Positions 26,980 to 35,544 are shown, counted from the stretch's first letter. The stretch is DNA of 64,000 nucleotides from Oscillospiraceae bacterium (GCA_015066225.1 SVOT01000008.1:1-64000), one strand, 5' to 3'. The notes: generated by a model not told the origin, from the letters alone. A program made the numbers and translations.

Positions 26980-28050
26980 CTGAGCGATAAATCATACAGC
27001 ATTTCTCTTATTGTTTTATCCTGCTTTGCTTCTGTTGTCCTTATTCTGGGAACTGTTCTTTGTCTTTTCCCCACAAAACACGAAACAGAAGCCCCAACAG
27101 AAAATCCGCCTGTAATCGAGGCTGTTGCCACCCCCACCATTGTTGATGATTCTGCCCCGGAAAGCTTTGATTCGCTGATTTCAACAATCTCTCTTTTAAA
27201 AAGCACCTATCCCGACATTCTCGGTGTGCACACAGCGGGCTATTCAGAAAACGGACGCGAGCTTATGATGCTGACCCTCGGCACGGGTGAGAAAAAGGCG
27301 TTTCTCGTCGGTGCAATCCACGCACGTGAGCATATCACAACAAAATACCTTTTAAAGGTGACGGAGGATTATTGCCGTGCCTTTTACAGTCAATCGGGCT
27401 ACTACGGTGCATACAATATAAAAGCGTTACTGAGTGAATATACCCTTTATATAATTCCCTGCACAAACCCCGACGGTCTTGAGATAATCTCCGGCAGGCA
27501 AAGCGTGAAAAACGGCGTGCGCGTTTCAAAGCTCTCCGAATACAAATCAAATGCCAACGGAGTTGACCTCAACAGAAACTTTCCCCTTGCCTGGGATTAT
27601 ATAAACAATAACGTTCATTCTCCCGCGGACTATTATTTCAAGGGCTATGAAAGCGGCTCCGAGGCTGAAACCAAAGCCCTTATGACCCTTTGCCGGAATA
27701 ATAATTTTGATTTTCTCATTTCATTCCACATAAAAGGCAACTGCATTTTCTGGGGTGACAACCACAACACGCAAAACAATGCTCTTTATAAAGCCTTTGC
27801 CACCGACATTGCCACACCCTGCTCATTGTATCTTCCCGACCCAACAAAGAAAGCTAAGGACTATGGCGGCGGCTTTGAAAATTGGTTCAGACACACCTTA
27901 GGAAAGCCCGGTATATGCATTGAGCTTGCCGACAACGAAAATAAAATTCTCCCCTTATCCGATGAAAACTACGAGGATTTTGACTCCTTTGTGAACTACC
28001 GATTGACCTCATTCGCCCCTGCGGCGGCTATGGCATCCGCCAATAAATAA
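26980..28050 (+). CDS. M14-family zinc carboxypeptidase, membrane anchored, probable CTG start
   Basis: About 356 residues. An N-terminal TM anchor (SLIVLSCFASVVLILGTVLCLF) and a Pro/Glu/Thr linker are followed by an M14 catalytic domain. Zinc ligands are His and Glu of GAIHAREH and His of ISFHIKGN. The substrate-binding GVDLNRNFPLAW and catalytic Glu in GICIELADNE are present. It probably trims peptidoglycan stem peptides or extracellular peptides. No ATG is in frame before the TM region. CTG 26980 follows AAAGGG with 9-bp spacing and gives MSDKSYSIS...; TTG 26962 is possible but poorly served. It is likely the first gene of an operon with the MFS and HAD genes. Confidence 0.82.
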   Translation: MSDKSYSISLIVLSCFASVVLILGTVLCLFPTKHETEAPTENPPVIEAVATPTIVDDSAPESFDSLISTISLLKSTYPDILGVHTAGYSENGRELMMLTLGTGEKKAFLVGAIHAREHITTKYLLKVTEDYCRAFYSQSGYYGAYNIKALLSEYTLYIIPCTNPDGLEIISGRQSVKNGVRVSKLSEYKSNANGVDLNRNFPLAWDYINNNVHSPADYYFKGYESGSEAETKALMTLCRNNNFDFLISFHIKGNCIFWGDNHNTQNNALYKAFATDIATPCSLYLPDPTKKAKDYGGGFENWFRHTLGKPGICIELADNENKILPLSDENYEDFDSFVNYRLTSFAPAAAMASANK

Positions 28051-28064
28051 GAAAAGAGAAGCTT

Positions 28065-29330
28065 ATGAAAACCCAACAATACCTTGAAAACAAAAAACTT
28101 TCCGCGTTGATTTTCGCCGTCTGCTTTGCGGCATACACCTCCTCATATATCGGCAGAATCAACCTTTCGGCGGCACTTCCCGCAATTATCGGCGAGGGGC
28201 TTTTCACAAAATCTCAGGCAGGCATAATCGGCTCCGCCTTCTTTTTTGTCTATGGTGCGTTTCAGATAATCAACGGCTTTCTCGGTGATAAAATCTCACC
28301 CTTTAAAATGATTATCACGGGCACCTTGCTTTCGGGGCTTGCCAACATAGCTATGACAACGTGTTCATCAAATATTGCTATGGCTGTGATATGGGGCTTC
28401 AACGGCTTTGCTCTCTCGCTGCTGTGGTCTGCAATTCTTAAAATCCTTGCCAACATCATTAACGACGATATGCGGCAGAAAGCCTGCCTCAACATAAGCG
28501 CAACGCTCCCCATCGGAACGGTTGTAGCATATCTGCTGGCTTCACTTTCCATAAAATTCCTCAACTGGCGATATGTATTTTACATCCCTGCGGCAATCCT
28601 TATTATTGTCTGCATTTTCTTCACAGCATCATATTTCACAATAAAGCCCCACATAACCCAAAGGGCAATTCAGACACCCTCCTCAACGGGTAAAGACCCC
28701 AAAAAATCCTCAACTGTAAAGCTTTTACCCTTGTTAGTTCTTGCGGGTGTGTTTATAGTTCTCCCCGCCGACGCCATTCACGGCGCGATAAAAGAGGGTA
28801 TCACCACCTGGGTGCCCACAATGATAACCGAGGTTTATTCAACCGACGCTTCATTTTCGGCTTTTCTTTCAATTCTTTTGCCCATATTCAATCTTTCGGG
28901 CGTTTACATTATCACCCCTGTTTACAACAAAATTTTCAAGAAAAACGAGCTGAAAACCGCCACCGCAATCCTGCTCTTTGCGCTGGCTCCCCTTTCACTT
29001 CTCATTTTCATAAAAGACCTTCCCATAATTGTCAGCGTTGCGCTTCTTGCAGTTATCACCACCGCTATGCACGCCTTCAACTATATGATAATCACTCTTG
29101 TACCAATGCGCTTTGCATTCTGTTCAAGAACCGCAACCGTCACAGGCATTATGAATGCCACCGCCTACGTCGGCTGCGCCGCCGCTTCATACGGCTTCGG
29201 CGTTATCTCAGACAAAATCGGCTGGAACGGTACTATTGTTGTCTGGCTTGTGCTTGATGCTGTAGGAATGCTGATAACGCTTCTTGCAACAGGCAAATGG
29301 AAACGCTTTATTAAAGGAGAAAGCAAATGA
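28065..29330 (+). CDS. MFS transporter, organophosphate:phosphate antiporter-like
   Basis: A 421-residue inner membrane transporter with about 12 TM segments. The N-terminal AAYTSSYIGRINLSAALP and the loop GDKISPFKMI resemble the GlpT/UhpT/UhpC group. Substrate not determinable. It starts 14 bp after the M14 peptidase, and its stop overlaps the HAD gene start by 4 bp (ATGA). Confidence 0.8.
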   Translation: MKTQQYLENKKLSALIFAVCFAAYTSSYIGRINLSAALPAIIGEGLFTKSQAGIIGSAFFFVYGAFQIINGFLGDKISPFKMIITGTLLSGLANIAMTTCSSNIAMAVIWGFNGFALSLLWSAILKILANIINDDMRQKACLNISATLPIGTVVAYLLASLSIKFLNWRYVFYIPAAILIIVCIFFTASYFTIKPHITQRAIQTPSSTGKDPKKSSTVKLLPLLVLAGVFIVLPADAIHGAIKEGITTWVPTMITEVYSTDASFSAFLSILLPIFNLSGVYIITPVYNKIFKKNELKTATAILLFALAPLSLLIFIKDLPIIVSVALLAVITTAMHAFNYMIITLVPMRFAFCSRTATVTGIMNATAYVGCAAASYGFGVISDKIGWNGTIVVWLVLDAVGMLITLLATGKWKRFIKGESK

Positions 29331-29893
29331 ACGTTTACGATTTCGATGAAACAATCTACGACGGAGAAAGTGTTTTAGATTTTTTCTTTTTCTACACAAA
29401 AAGGGATAAATCAATCCTCAGATATATTCCCAGAGTTCTCTGGGCATTCGCAAAATATAAAATGGGTAAAATCACCGTTGAAAAGGCTCTTTCACAATAT
29501 GCAGCTCCCGTTACCGAGCTTTTCAACGAAAAGGGCAATATCCCGCAGGAGTTTCAGGCATTCTGGGATACGCACATGCACAAAATAAAGCCCTTTTACA
29601 AGGATATTCAAAGTGACGACGACCTTATTATCTCCTGCTCACCCGAGTTTTCACTTGAGATAATCTGCAAGCGCCTCGGCATAAAAAGCTATCTGGGCAC
29701 AGTTGTTGACACCGAAACGGGTGAAATAAAGCGCCTTTGTCTTCGTGAAAATAAGGTCAAGGCTTTTTTCGAGGAATACCCCGACACAGAAATCGAGAAT
29801 TTCTACACCGACTCTCTCAACGACCAGCCCCTTATTGATATCAGCAAAAACGCATACCTTGTCAAAGGTGATAAAATAACAAAAATAAAATAA
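29327..29893 (+). CDS. HAD-superfamily phosphatase (subfamily IB)
   Basis: A 188-residue cytosolic hydrolase. The nucleophile motif YDFDET (Asp5, Asp7) is at the N-terminus. Motif II is IISCSPEF, with Lys in RENKVKAFF, and the acidic motif III is near FYTDSLNDQPLI. The helical cap FFFFYTKRDKSILRYIPRVLW is typical of SerB-like IB members. Substrate unknown; coupling to the MFS transporter could mean dephosphorylation of an imported phospho-compound, but this is inference. Confidence 0.8.
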   Translation: MNVYDFDETIYDGESVLDFFFFYTKRDKSILRYIPRVLWAFAKYKMGKITVEKALSQYAAPVTELFNEKGNIPQEFQAFWDTHMHKIKPFYKDIQSDDDLIISCSPEFSLEIICKRLGIKSYLGTVVDTETGEIKRLCLRENKVKAFFEEYPDTEIENFYTDSLNDQPLIDISKNAYLVKGDKITKIK

Positions 29894-29901
29894 AAAACAT
29901 A

Positions 29902-29939
29902 ACCTCCGCCACCTGAGAATATACTGAAGTGACGGAGGT
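29902..29939 (+). promoter_or_regulatory. Hairpin overlapping the yabP ribosome binding site
   Basis: ACCTCCG (29902-29908) pairs with CGGAGGT (29933-29939), plus an inner CAC/GTG. The right arm contains the yabP Shine-Dalgarno GGAGG, so the structure could throttle yabP translation or end the upstream transcript. Confidence 0.5.
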
Positions 29940-29945
29940 GTTATT

Positions 29946-30227
29946 ATGACAGATGAAAAAAGAACGGGGCTTATCCCTCACAACTGCATTCTTGAAGACA
30001 GGCGTACCCTGTCCGTTTCGGGCGTCAACGACGTCGGCAGCTTTGATGAAGAAATGATAATTGCTTCAACGGATTACGGCGAGCTCACCGTAAAAGGGGA
30101 AAAGCTCCACATAACAAAGCTTTCGCTTGAAATAGGCGAGCTGTGTATTGAGGGCAACATCGCCGCCATTTCCTATGCAGACGTGCCCGACAAAAATGTC
30201 AGCTTCTTCTCGAAAGTGTTCAGATAA
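29946..30227 (+). CDS. yabP: Sporulation protein YabP
   Basis: A 93-residue YabP/YqfC-type protein needed for spore coat or cortex formation in Bacillus. It shows the family pattern: an NCILEDRRTLSVSGVNDV start, then a repeated beta structure with Asp/Glu-rich turns (DEEMIIASTDYGELTVKGE). Sigma-E control is known in Bacillus; no promoter was confirmed here. Stop and yabQ start overlap as TAATG. Confidence 0.85.
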   Translation: MTDEKRTGLIPHNCILEDRRTLSVSGVNDVGSFDEEMIIASTDYGELTVKGEKLHITKLSLEIGELCIEGNIAAISYADVPDKNVSFFSKVFR

Positions 30228-30793
30228 TGTACAGCGTTCCCCATTCACAACAGCTGAGTATTTTTCTTACATCCTTAGGTGTAGGCTTTATCCTCGGCAT
30301 TTTTTACGATATTCTCAGAGCCGTGAGACTGAGCATAACAAAAAACAAAAAGGCGTGCGTTTTTTTTGACATTCTGTATTTTATTGTTACCGCCATTGCT
30401 TCTTTTATTTTCATTCTCGCCGCCAACAAAGGCGAAATCCGTTTTTATATTATCGCTGGTGAAATAATAGGCTGGGCTTTTTATTACCTTTCATTCGGTA
30501 TCGCCGTTGTCAAATTCACAGATAAACTCGTATCCGCTTTCCGCAGCTTCTGCTCGTTGATTTTCAGGGTAATAACCCTTCCATTCCGTGCGGTTATAAG
30601 ACTAATTAAAGCCATCATTAAAAAATCATCGCCCATTTTCAAAAAAACAGAAAAAAAGTCATCAAAAATGCGAAAAAAGGTATTGCAAAAACTACACTTG
30701 TATGTGTATAATTTATTTGGTGTGTTTTGTGCAAAATCAAAAAAGCATTCGAAAGGCGGTAACAGCGATGGCAAAGAACAAAAAGCGCAATAA
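30227..30793 (+). CDS. yabQ: Sporulation protein YabQ
   Basis: A 188-residue integral membrane protein with about four TM segments (SIFLTSLGVGFILGIFYDIL and following), the YabQ fold, required for cortex formation. The Lys-rich C-terminal tail may contact the next protein. It overlaps yabP by one base and divIC by 26 bp, reproducing the Bacillus yabP-yabQ-divIC order. Confidence 0.85.
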   Translation: MYSVPHSQQLSIFLTSLGVGFILGIFYDILRAVRLSITKNKKACVFFDILYFIVTAIASFIFILAANKGEIRFYIIAGEIIGWAFYYLSFGIAVVKFTDKLVSAFRSFCSLIFRVITLPFRAVIRLIKAIIKKSSPIFKKTEKKSSKMRKKVLQKLHLYVYNLFGVFCAKSKKHSKGGNSDGKEQKAQ

Positions 30794-31073
30794 AAAGTCA
30801 CGCAGCATCAGCGTTGTTCTTCTCATTGCCACCATTGCCGTTGTTATTTTTTTCATTGTTTCCTTCGTCAAGGTAAACAACGAAAAAAATCAGAAGGAAC
30901 AGCAAAAAGCTGAACTTTCAAGCCTTTACGAAAGCCAGACCGAAGCCAACTCTAATCTCAAGGAAACGATTAAAAACGGCGTCGATGATGACCTTGCAGA
31001 AAACCACGCACAGGATGAGGGGTATGTCAAGCCAAACCAACACGTTTATATTGACATCACACCCGGCGCTTAA
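30768..31073 (+). CDS. divIC: Septum formation initiator DivIC/FtsB-like
   Basis: A 101-residue bitopic protein: a basic N-terminal tail, TM helix (SISVVLLIATIAVVIFFIVS), then a coiled coil (NNEKNQKEQQKAELSSLYES) and a short C-terminal segment (EGYVKPNQHVYIDITPG) typical of DivIC, which works with FtsL/DivIB in the divisome. ATG 30768 is chosen over the upstream in-frame ATG because AAAGGCGG precedes it. Confidence 0.85.
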   Translation: MAKNKKRNKKSRSISVVLLIATIAVVIFFIVSFVKVNNEKNQKEQQKAELSSLYESQTEANSNLKETIKNGVDDDLAENHAQDEGYVKPNQHVYIDITPGA

Positions 31074-31096
31074 ATTATATTCAGTTGAGGTAAACT

Positions 31097-31558
31097 ATGG
31101 CAGTGGAAATCGGTTCGATTCTTGAAGGAAAAGTTACAGGCATCACAAATTTCGGGGCATTCGTTGAGCTTCCCGATAAAGCAACAGGTATGGTACATAT
31201 CTCTGAGGTTTCAAACACCTTTATTAAGGACATTCACGAGAAGCTCTCTGAGGGTGACACAGTAAACGTCAAGGTTATTGACATTAACGAAAAAGGCAAG
31301 ATTGCCCTTTCAATCAAAAAAGCTCTCCCCCCCGAAGAAGAATCAAAGCCGAAGCGTCCCGCAGGCGACAGACCCAAAAGGAGCCAGCCCCCTGTATGGA
31401 CAGGTACGCAGCATTCAGAACCCGAAAATATGTCTTTTGAAGATATGATGGCAAAATTCAAAAGCGTCAGCGATGAAAAAATGAGCGACCTTAAAAAGAA
31501 CAACGTTGCAAAACGCGGTGCGTCAACACCAAGACGTGGCGGCAATTCAAGAGGCTAA
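31097..31558 (+). CDS. yabR: S1 RNA-binding domain protein (YabR-like)
   Basis: A 153-residue protein with one S1 OB-fold domain at residues 1-75 (GSILEGKVTGITNFGAFVEL, MVHISEV, VKVIDINEKGKIALSIKKA). A basic, Pro/Arg/Gly-rich tail suited to RNA or ribosome contact follows. Immediately downstream of divIC as in Bacillus. Exact role unknown. Confidence 0.88.
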   Translation: MAVEIGSILEGKVTGITNFGAFVELPDKATGMVHISEVSNTFIKDIHEKLSEGDTVNVKVIDINEKGKIALSIKKALPPEEESKPKRPAGDRPKRSQPPVWTGTQHSEPENMSFEDMMAKFKSVSDEKMSDLKKNNVAKRGASTPRRGGNSRG

Positions 31559-31565
31559 TTTACTA

Positions 31566-31596
31566 AAACCGTGCTTTTGGGCACGGTTTATGTTTT
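31566..31596 (+). terminator. Terminator of the yabP-yabR operon
   Basis: A 9-bp stem (31566-31574 with 31581-31589), loop TTTTGG, then a T-rich stretch running into the ribosome binding site of the next gene. Confidence 0.75.
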
Positions 31597-31608
31597 GGAG
31601 TGAAGATT

Positions 31609-32451
31609 TTGAGAGAAATAAATGTTTCTTTAATAGAAGATGCTGTTTGTGACCTTTTTACAGAGGCAAACGCCCATCTTCCCAAAGAGCTTGAAAACAA
31701 AATAAGGGCTTGCGCTGAAAGTGAAAGCAACCCCCTTGCTAAAAGCATTTTTTGCGATATGTGCAAAAATCTTGAAAAGGCAACCGAACTCGAAATTCCC
31801 ATTTGTCAGGATACGGGCATGGCTGTTCTTTTCTGTGAGCTTGGTCAGGATGTTCACCTTGTGGGCGGCGACTTTAATGAAGCGGTAAATAAAGGTGTCA
31901 GCCGTGCCTATAAAGACGGCAAAATGCGCTGCTCAATCGTAAGCGACCCATTAAAAAGAGTCAACACCAACGACAACACCCCTGCTCTTATCCACCTTTC
32001 CATTGTACCGGGTGATAAAATAAAGCTCACCGCCGCCCCAAAAGGCTTCGGTAGCGAGAATATGAGCAGGCTTAAAATGTTCACTCCATCTGCTACTGCG
32101 GAGGATATTACAGCTTTCGTTGTTGAAACCGTGAAAATCGCAGATTCAAACCCCTGCCCGCCTATTGTTGTGGGCGTGGGCATCGGCAGCGATTTTGAGG
32201 GCTGTGCACTCCTTTCAAAAAAGGCACTTTGCAGAAATATTGAAGAACGCAATCCCGATGAATTTTATAAAAGCCTTGAAGAGGATTTGCTTCAAAAAAT
32301 CAACAGCCTTAACATTGGCGCTCAAGGCTTCGGCGGTGACATCACCGCTCTTGGGGTGAATATCGAAACCGCCCCAACCCATATCGCGGGCTTGCCCGTT
32401 GCGGTAAACATCGGTTGCCACGTAACACGTCATAAAGAGCTTGTGCTTTAA
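31609..32451 (+). CDS. fumA: Fumarate hydratase class I, alpha subunit (TTG start)
   Basis: The [4Fe-4S]-dependent N-terminal subunit of fumarase or tartrate dehydratase, 280 residues, catalysing reversible hydration of fumarate to malate. Family motifs: PICQDTGMAV with the first cluster cysteine, later cysteines in DFEGCALLSKKA and NIGCHVTRH, GDKIKLTAAPKGFGSEN and GAQGFGGD. TTG 31609 (MREINVS) has GGAGTGA 6 bp upstream and matches the family start better than GTG 31600. The beta subunit gene that normally follows is absent; a non-coding repeat comes next. The enzyme needs a beta subunit from elsewhere or is inactive alone. Confidence 0.85.
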   Translation: MREINVSLIEDAVCDLFTEANAHLPKELENKIRACAESESNPLAKSIFCDMCKNLEKATELEIPICQDTGMAVLFCELGQDVHLVGGDFNEAVNKGVSRAYKDGKMRCSIVSDPLKRVNTNDNTPALIHLSIVPGDKIKLTAAPKGFGSENMSRLKMFTPSATAEDITAFVVETVKIADSNPCPPIVVGVGIGSDFEGCALLSKKALCRNIEERNPDEFYKSLEEDLLQKINSLNIGAQGFGGDITALGVNIETAPTHIAGLPVAVNIGCHVTRHKELVL

Positions 32452-32467
32452 CGCACAAGCTCTTTAT
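32432..32467 (+). terminator. Terminator overlapping the 3' end of the fumarase gene
   Basis: A 15-bp perfect stem (32432-32446 with 32453-32467) with the TAA stop inside the 6-nt loop region. The left arm is coding. The T tail is weak. Confidence 0.75.
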
Positions 32468-32472
32468 AGTTG

Positions 32473-32950
32473 CAAGTTGCAGGTGGCAAGTGGCAAATTG
32501 AGGGGCGCAAGCGCCGATTGTATTGATATATAAAAGTGTTGCGAAGCCTATCATCCCTGTTCGGCTTTGCCGAATAGGGAGGGGGACCGACACGGAGCAA
32601 AGCGGAGTGTTGGTGGTGGGTCGTTCAAGTGGCCTCTTGCCGTCGTCGATGAAACGAAAAATCTCACCTCTCATTTACTTCTCTTCGAAGAGAGGGGGCA
32701 AGGAACACGACCGCCGCCAGTGGCGGATGAAGGGAGAAAACGGGGACCCCAAAAAGCGAAGCTTTTTAGGGGATTGGAGCCACAACGAAGCTATGAGCTT
32801 TTTGAGTGAAATGAAAAAACGATTTGCGGAGTTTTGTGGCGGAAAGGCGCAGCGGTCAAAATCCTGTGAAGCGAACAGCAAACAAAGAATTTTGGGCACC
32901 GCAAGAGGTCATATCGTTATTTGCTGTTTGAATGAAGTTTCAAGCGTGGA
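32473..32950. repeat. Modular dispersed repeat, copy 1
   Basis: No credible gene lies in 32452-33176. The sequence shares several blocks with 45672-45935: a run ending GGGGCGCAAGCGCCGATTG (32502-32520 here), a TATCATCCCTGTTCG block, GAATAGGGAGGGGGACCG (32572-32589), GGTGGTGGGTCG (32612-32623), GATGAAACGAA and CCCCAAAAAGCG followed by AGCTTTTTAGGGG. The order of the later blocks differs between copies. Short hairpins abound: GGCGC-AA-GCGCC, TTCGGC-TTT-GCCGAA, AAAAAGC-GAA-GCTTTTT. The tail (about 32800-32950) is unique and contains an AACAGCAAA/TTTGCTGTT inverted repeat. No transposase is present. Confidence 0.75.
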
Positions 32951-33074
32951 ATAAAATCAAATTTGATGAGGTGGTGAGTCACCATCTGAGCGCTTACACT
33001 TTAATATTCCATAACATTCAAATAATATATTTCAAATTTTAGTATTTATAATTGAATACACATTCGATAAAAAC

Positions 33075-33102
33075 TTGACATTTGGAATTTTTCGAGCATA
33101 AT
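33075..33102 (+). promoter_or_regulatory. Promoter of the small membrane protein
   Basis: TTGACA (33075-33080), 16-bp spacer, CATAAT (33097-33102). Confidence 0.55.
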
Positions 33103-33176
33103 AATAATTACCTTATAAAGGGTACAAAAACCGAACTACAAGTTAATTTATTGATGTATTAAAAGAGAGTGAGTTT

Positions 33177-33797
33177 ATGATAATCGGGGCTATAATTTGC
33201 TTTATTATTGCTGCCATAGCAATTGAAGATGGTGAAAGCTATATGGTTGCTATCTTTGGCGGTTTGGGATTATATCTTATATATCGAAGAATAACCAGAG
33301 ATGACCGCGAAGCCGAAAAAGCCGAAAAAGCAGCACAAAGAAAGCAGGAAGAAGAAAAAAAAAGAAAAGAAAAAGTGCGTCAAAATGCATTAGTGCGTTT
33401 TAAATCATCATCCTTTGCTAATCAAATAATCCGTGATTTCCGCACCCGAAATTGGAGCGATTTAGACTACAGAAAAGGTGGATGTAATATTGAATGCGAT
33501 AGCATTAAAACCCCTTACAAAACTTATGTTTATATTGATTATGGATTAGGAAGGTTAAATAAGAATGGTTGCCAGGAGCTTGCAGAATATATAGGAATGG
33601 CGTATGGAAGCGATTATTCAACAAAGGAAATGATAAAATCTGTTGGTGGCTATTCTGGTGGTTATTCTGGGTACGTAAGCAGTAATGGTGATATTTCGAT
33701 TTCCCGTGATGCTGACGTCGCTGATATATTTGTAGGGTATAAACTTTACAGCAAAAATACCGTACCCCCACCCCCACCACAGGGAAAAGCATGGTAA
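33177..33797 (+). CDS. Hypothetical membrane protein with charged helix and Tyr/Gly tail
   Basis: A 206-residue protein of unknown function. One or two TM segments occupy residues 1-35. A strongly charged Lys/Glu-rich helix (about 40-70, AEKAEKAAQRKQEEEKKRKE) follows, then a globular region of about 90 residues. The C-terminal part has GGYSGGYSGY and ends with a polyproline stretch (TVPPPPPQGKAW). The gene is more A+T-rich than its neighbours and follows a dispersed repeat, which suggests accessory origin. GAGAGTGAG ribosome binding site. Confidence 0.55.
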   Translation: MIIGAIICFIIAAIAIEDGESYMVAIFGGLGLYLIYRRITRDDREAEKAEKAAQRKQEEEKKRKEKVRQNALVRFKSSSFANQIIRDFRTRNWSDLDYRKGGCNIECDSIKTPYKTYVYIDYGLGRLNKNGCQELAEYIGMAYGSDYSTKEMIKSVGGYSGGYSGYVSSNGDISISRDADVADIFVGYKLYSKNTVPPPPPQGKAW

Positions 33798-33837
33798 AAG
33801 GTTTTGCGAGATTACTCAAACAATATATAAAAAGAGC

Positions 33838-33881
33838 AAAAAGATGACAATTCTTTTACGAATAGTCATCTTTTTATTTTT
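33838..33881 (+). terminator. Rho-independent terminator
   Basis: An 11-bp stem (33838-33848 with 33865-33875) plus an inner 4-bp ATTC/GAAT after one mismatch, then T-rich sequence. Also suitable for the convergent spoIIR gene. Confidence 0.85.
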
Positions 33882-33956
33882 TGTAAACATATACATTTTA
33901 AAAACGGTATATCAAGACTGTCCCCTACCGGCGGTTGGCAGCTTTACAATCGTCAC

Positions 33957-34607
33957 TTACACGCCTAACCTTTCCCTCAGCTCCTCATATATTTCCAGAA
34001 TTTTGAACCTTACAATATACTTCTCCCCGCCGTTTACTATTTTCTCGCCTGAGGGCGAAAGGTATTCGGCGGTTTTTTCTTTATCGCCCCTAACGTCATC
34101 GGCAACGGGTATGCACAACGGCGGAAACATTACGCACCACCAGTTTTTGCCCTTTCCCTCACCGAGAACAACCTTTAAAGAGGTGTATTCCCCTGCGGGG
34201 AAAATCAAATCACCGTATTTCCGCGTTTCATAGTATTCCTTTTGAAGAGTTATGTGTGCGCCGTAATAAAAGCCGTTATCCTCAAGGGTTTTCAGAACCG
34301 TTTCAAGAAGCTCCTGCTTTGAATCTTCAAAATATTCCTCCGCATTCTCCACAGTCACACCCTGTGAAAGAATGGATGCATTCGTTCTGAGCAAAGCATC
34401 TCTAACCCTGAGCTTCACCGCCTGGTCAACCTGAGAATCGCTGTTTGCAAGCACGTGGAGTCTGACAACGCTTTCCCTCACCGATTCTGCAGATGCAGAA
34501 AAAAAGGATATACCGAAAGCGAAATACAGTGCAAGAAACACCGCAACAATTTTCAAAAGAAGCTTGTCACGCTCACCGTTAAAGGATTTGTAAGTAAAAA
34601 CAGACAT
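33957..34607 (-). CDS. spoIIR: Stage II sporulation protein R
   Basis: The forespore-secreted signalling protein that triggers SpoIIGA cleavage of pro-sigma-E. The 216-residue product has an N-terminal signal or anchor (LLKIVAVFLALYFAFGISFFSASA) and the conserved block VVRLHVLANSDSQVDQAVKL. The segment WWCVMFPPLCI with its paired cysteines is typical of the family. ATG 34605-34607 follows AAGGACGG. It is preceded on the same strand by ispE. Sigma-F control is expected from the family. Confidence 0.9.
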   Translation of the reverse strand: MSVFTYKSFNGERDKLLLKIVAVFLALYFAFGISFFSASAESVRESVVRLHVLANSDSQVDQAVKLRVRDALLRTNASILSQGVTVENAEEYFEDSKQELLETVLKTLEDNGFYYGAHITLQKEYYETRKYGDLIFPAGEYTSLKVVLGEGKGKNWWCVMFPPLCIPVADDVRGDKEKTAEYLSPSGEKIVNGGEKYIVRFKILEIYEELRERLGV

Positions 34608-34662
34608 AAAAACCGTCCTTTCAATCATTATGTAAAATGATTGTGGACGGATTTTTCTTGCT

Positions 34663-35544
34663 TTATTCAATTTCTGTAATTTTTACTCCGTACTCCACGG
34701 GGTGGCAAAGGTAAACCTCCGGAAAATCGTCTTTTAATTGGTCAATGGCTTTCTGTGCCATTTTTTCTTCCTTGAATATTCCGTAAACCACAGAGCCCGA
34801 GCCCGTCATACAAGCTGCCAGCGCCCCGTTTTTGTTTAAAACGTGCTTTATATCTACTCTGCCCGCAATGTCAAACGCCTGTTCAAAAACGTTGCTGCAA
34901 TATTTCATTGCCTCGTCACTTTCAGAGTCTGCAAGAAGCTCAAGCATAACGTTGTTTTTCGGGTGCTTCATATTTTCAACCGAATCAACCGCCGCATAAG
35001 CCTCTTTTGTTGAAACGCCATCCTTGGGCTTGACAATAACAACCGGGTATTTTTCAATATCGGGGAGCGGAGCCACAACAGCACCCGTGTCAAGTGCCAG
35101 TGCCGTGCCGCCCACAATGCAAAAGGGAATATCTGCGCCAACCTTCACACCAATCCGGCAAAGCACCTTTTCGGGTAAATTTGTTTCAAAAATTTTGTTG
35201 AGCGCCACAAGCACAGCCGCACCGTCACCGCTGCCGCCGCCCATCCCTGCTTGGGACGGAACTTTTTTGTCAATGTGAATGTGTATGCCTTTATTCTCTT
35301 TTATGCCTGTGTATTCAAAAAACCTTTCGGCACATTTATATACTATATTACTCTTGTCTGTGGGTATGCCGTCAACGTTGCAGGAAACTGTAATTTCCCC
35401 ACCCTGTGTCTTTTCAACAGTAATTGTGTCGGCAAGGTCAAGGGATTGCATAATTGTAAAAAGCTTGTGATAGCCGTTTTTCTTTATTCCCGTAATATCC
35501 AATAACAGATTAATTTTCGAATTGGCTTGCAAAGTAAGTTTCAC
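34663..35544 (-). CDS. ispE: 4-diphosphocytidyl-2-C-methyl-D-erythritol kinase
   Basis: A GHMP kinase of the MEP isoprenoid pathway. The 293-residue product has the ANSKINLLLDI start with the active-site Lys, the ATP loop PSQAGMGGGSGDGAAVL and the C-terminal GSGSVVYGIF motif. The start is likely GTG 35544 (MKLTLQANSKIN), 8 bp after GGAG; GTG 35553 is an alternative. It indicates that the organism makes isoprenoids by the MEP route. Followed on the same strand by spoIIR. Confidence 0.92.
   Translation of the reverse strand: MKLTLQANSKINLLLDITGIKKNGYHKLFTIMQSLDLADTITVEKTQGGEITVSCNVDGIPTDKSNIVYKCAERFFEYTGIKENKGIHIHIDKKVPSQAGMGGGSGDGAAVLVALNKIFETNLPEKVLCRIGVKVGADIPFCIVGGTALALDTGAVVAPLPDIEKYPVVIVKPKDGVSTKEAYAAVDSVENMKHPKNNVMLELLADSESDEAMKYCSNVFEQAFDIAGRVDIKHVLNKNGALAACMTGSGSVVYGIFKEEKMAQKAIDQLKDDFPEVYLCHPVEYGVKITEIE

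Noticed and set aside
32473-32950. Insertion sequence or group II intron
   Set aside because: No transposase or reverse transcriptase frame and no recognisable intron domain V.
32523-32954. Plus-strand ORFs of 143 and 80 codons after the fumarase gene
   Set aside because: They lie in the modular repeat, have no ribosome binding site, and the shared blocks are not kept in frame in the second copy.
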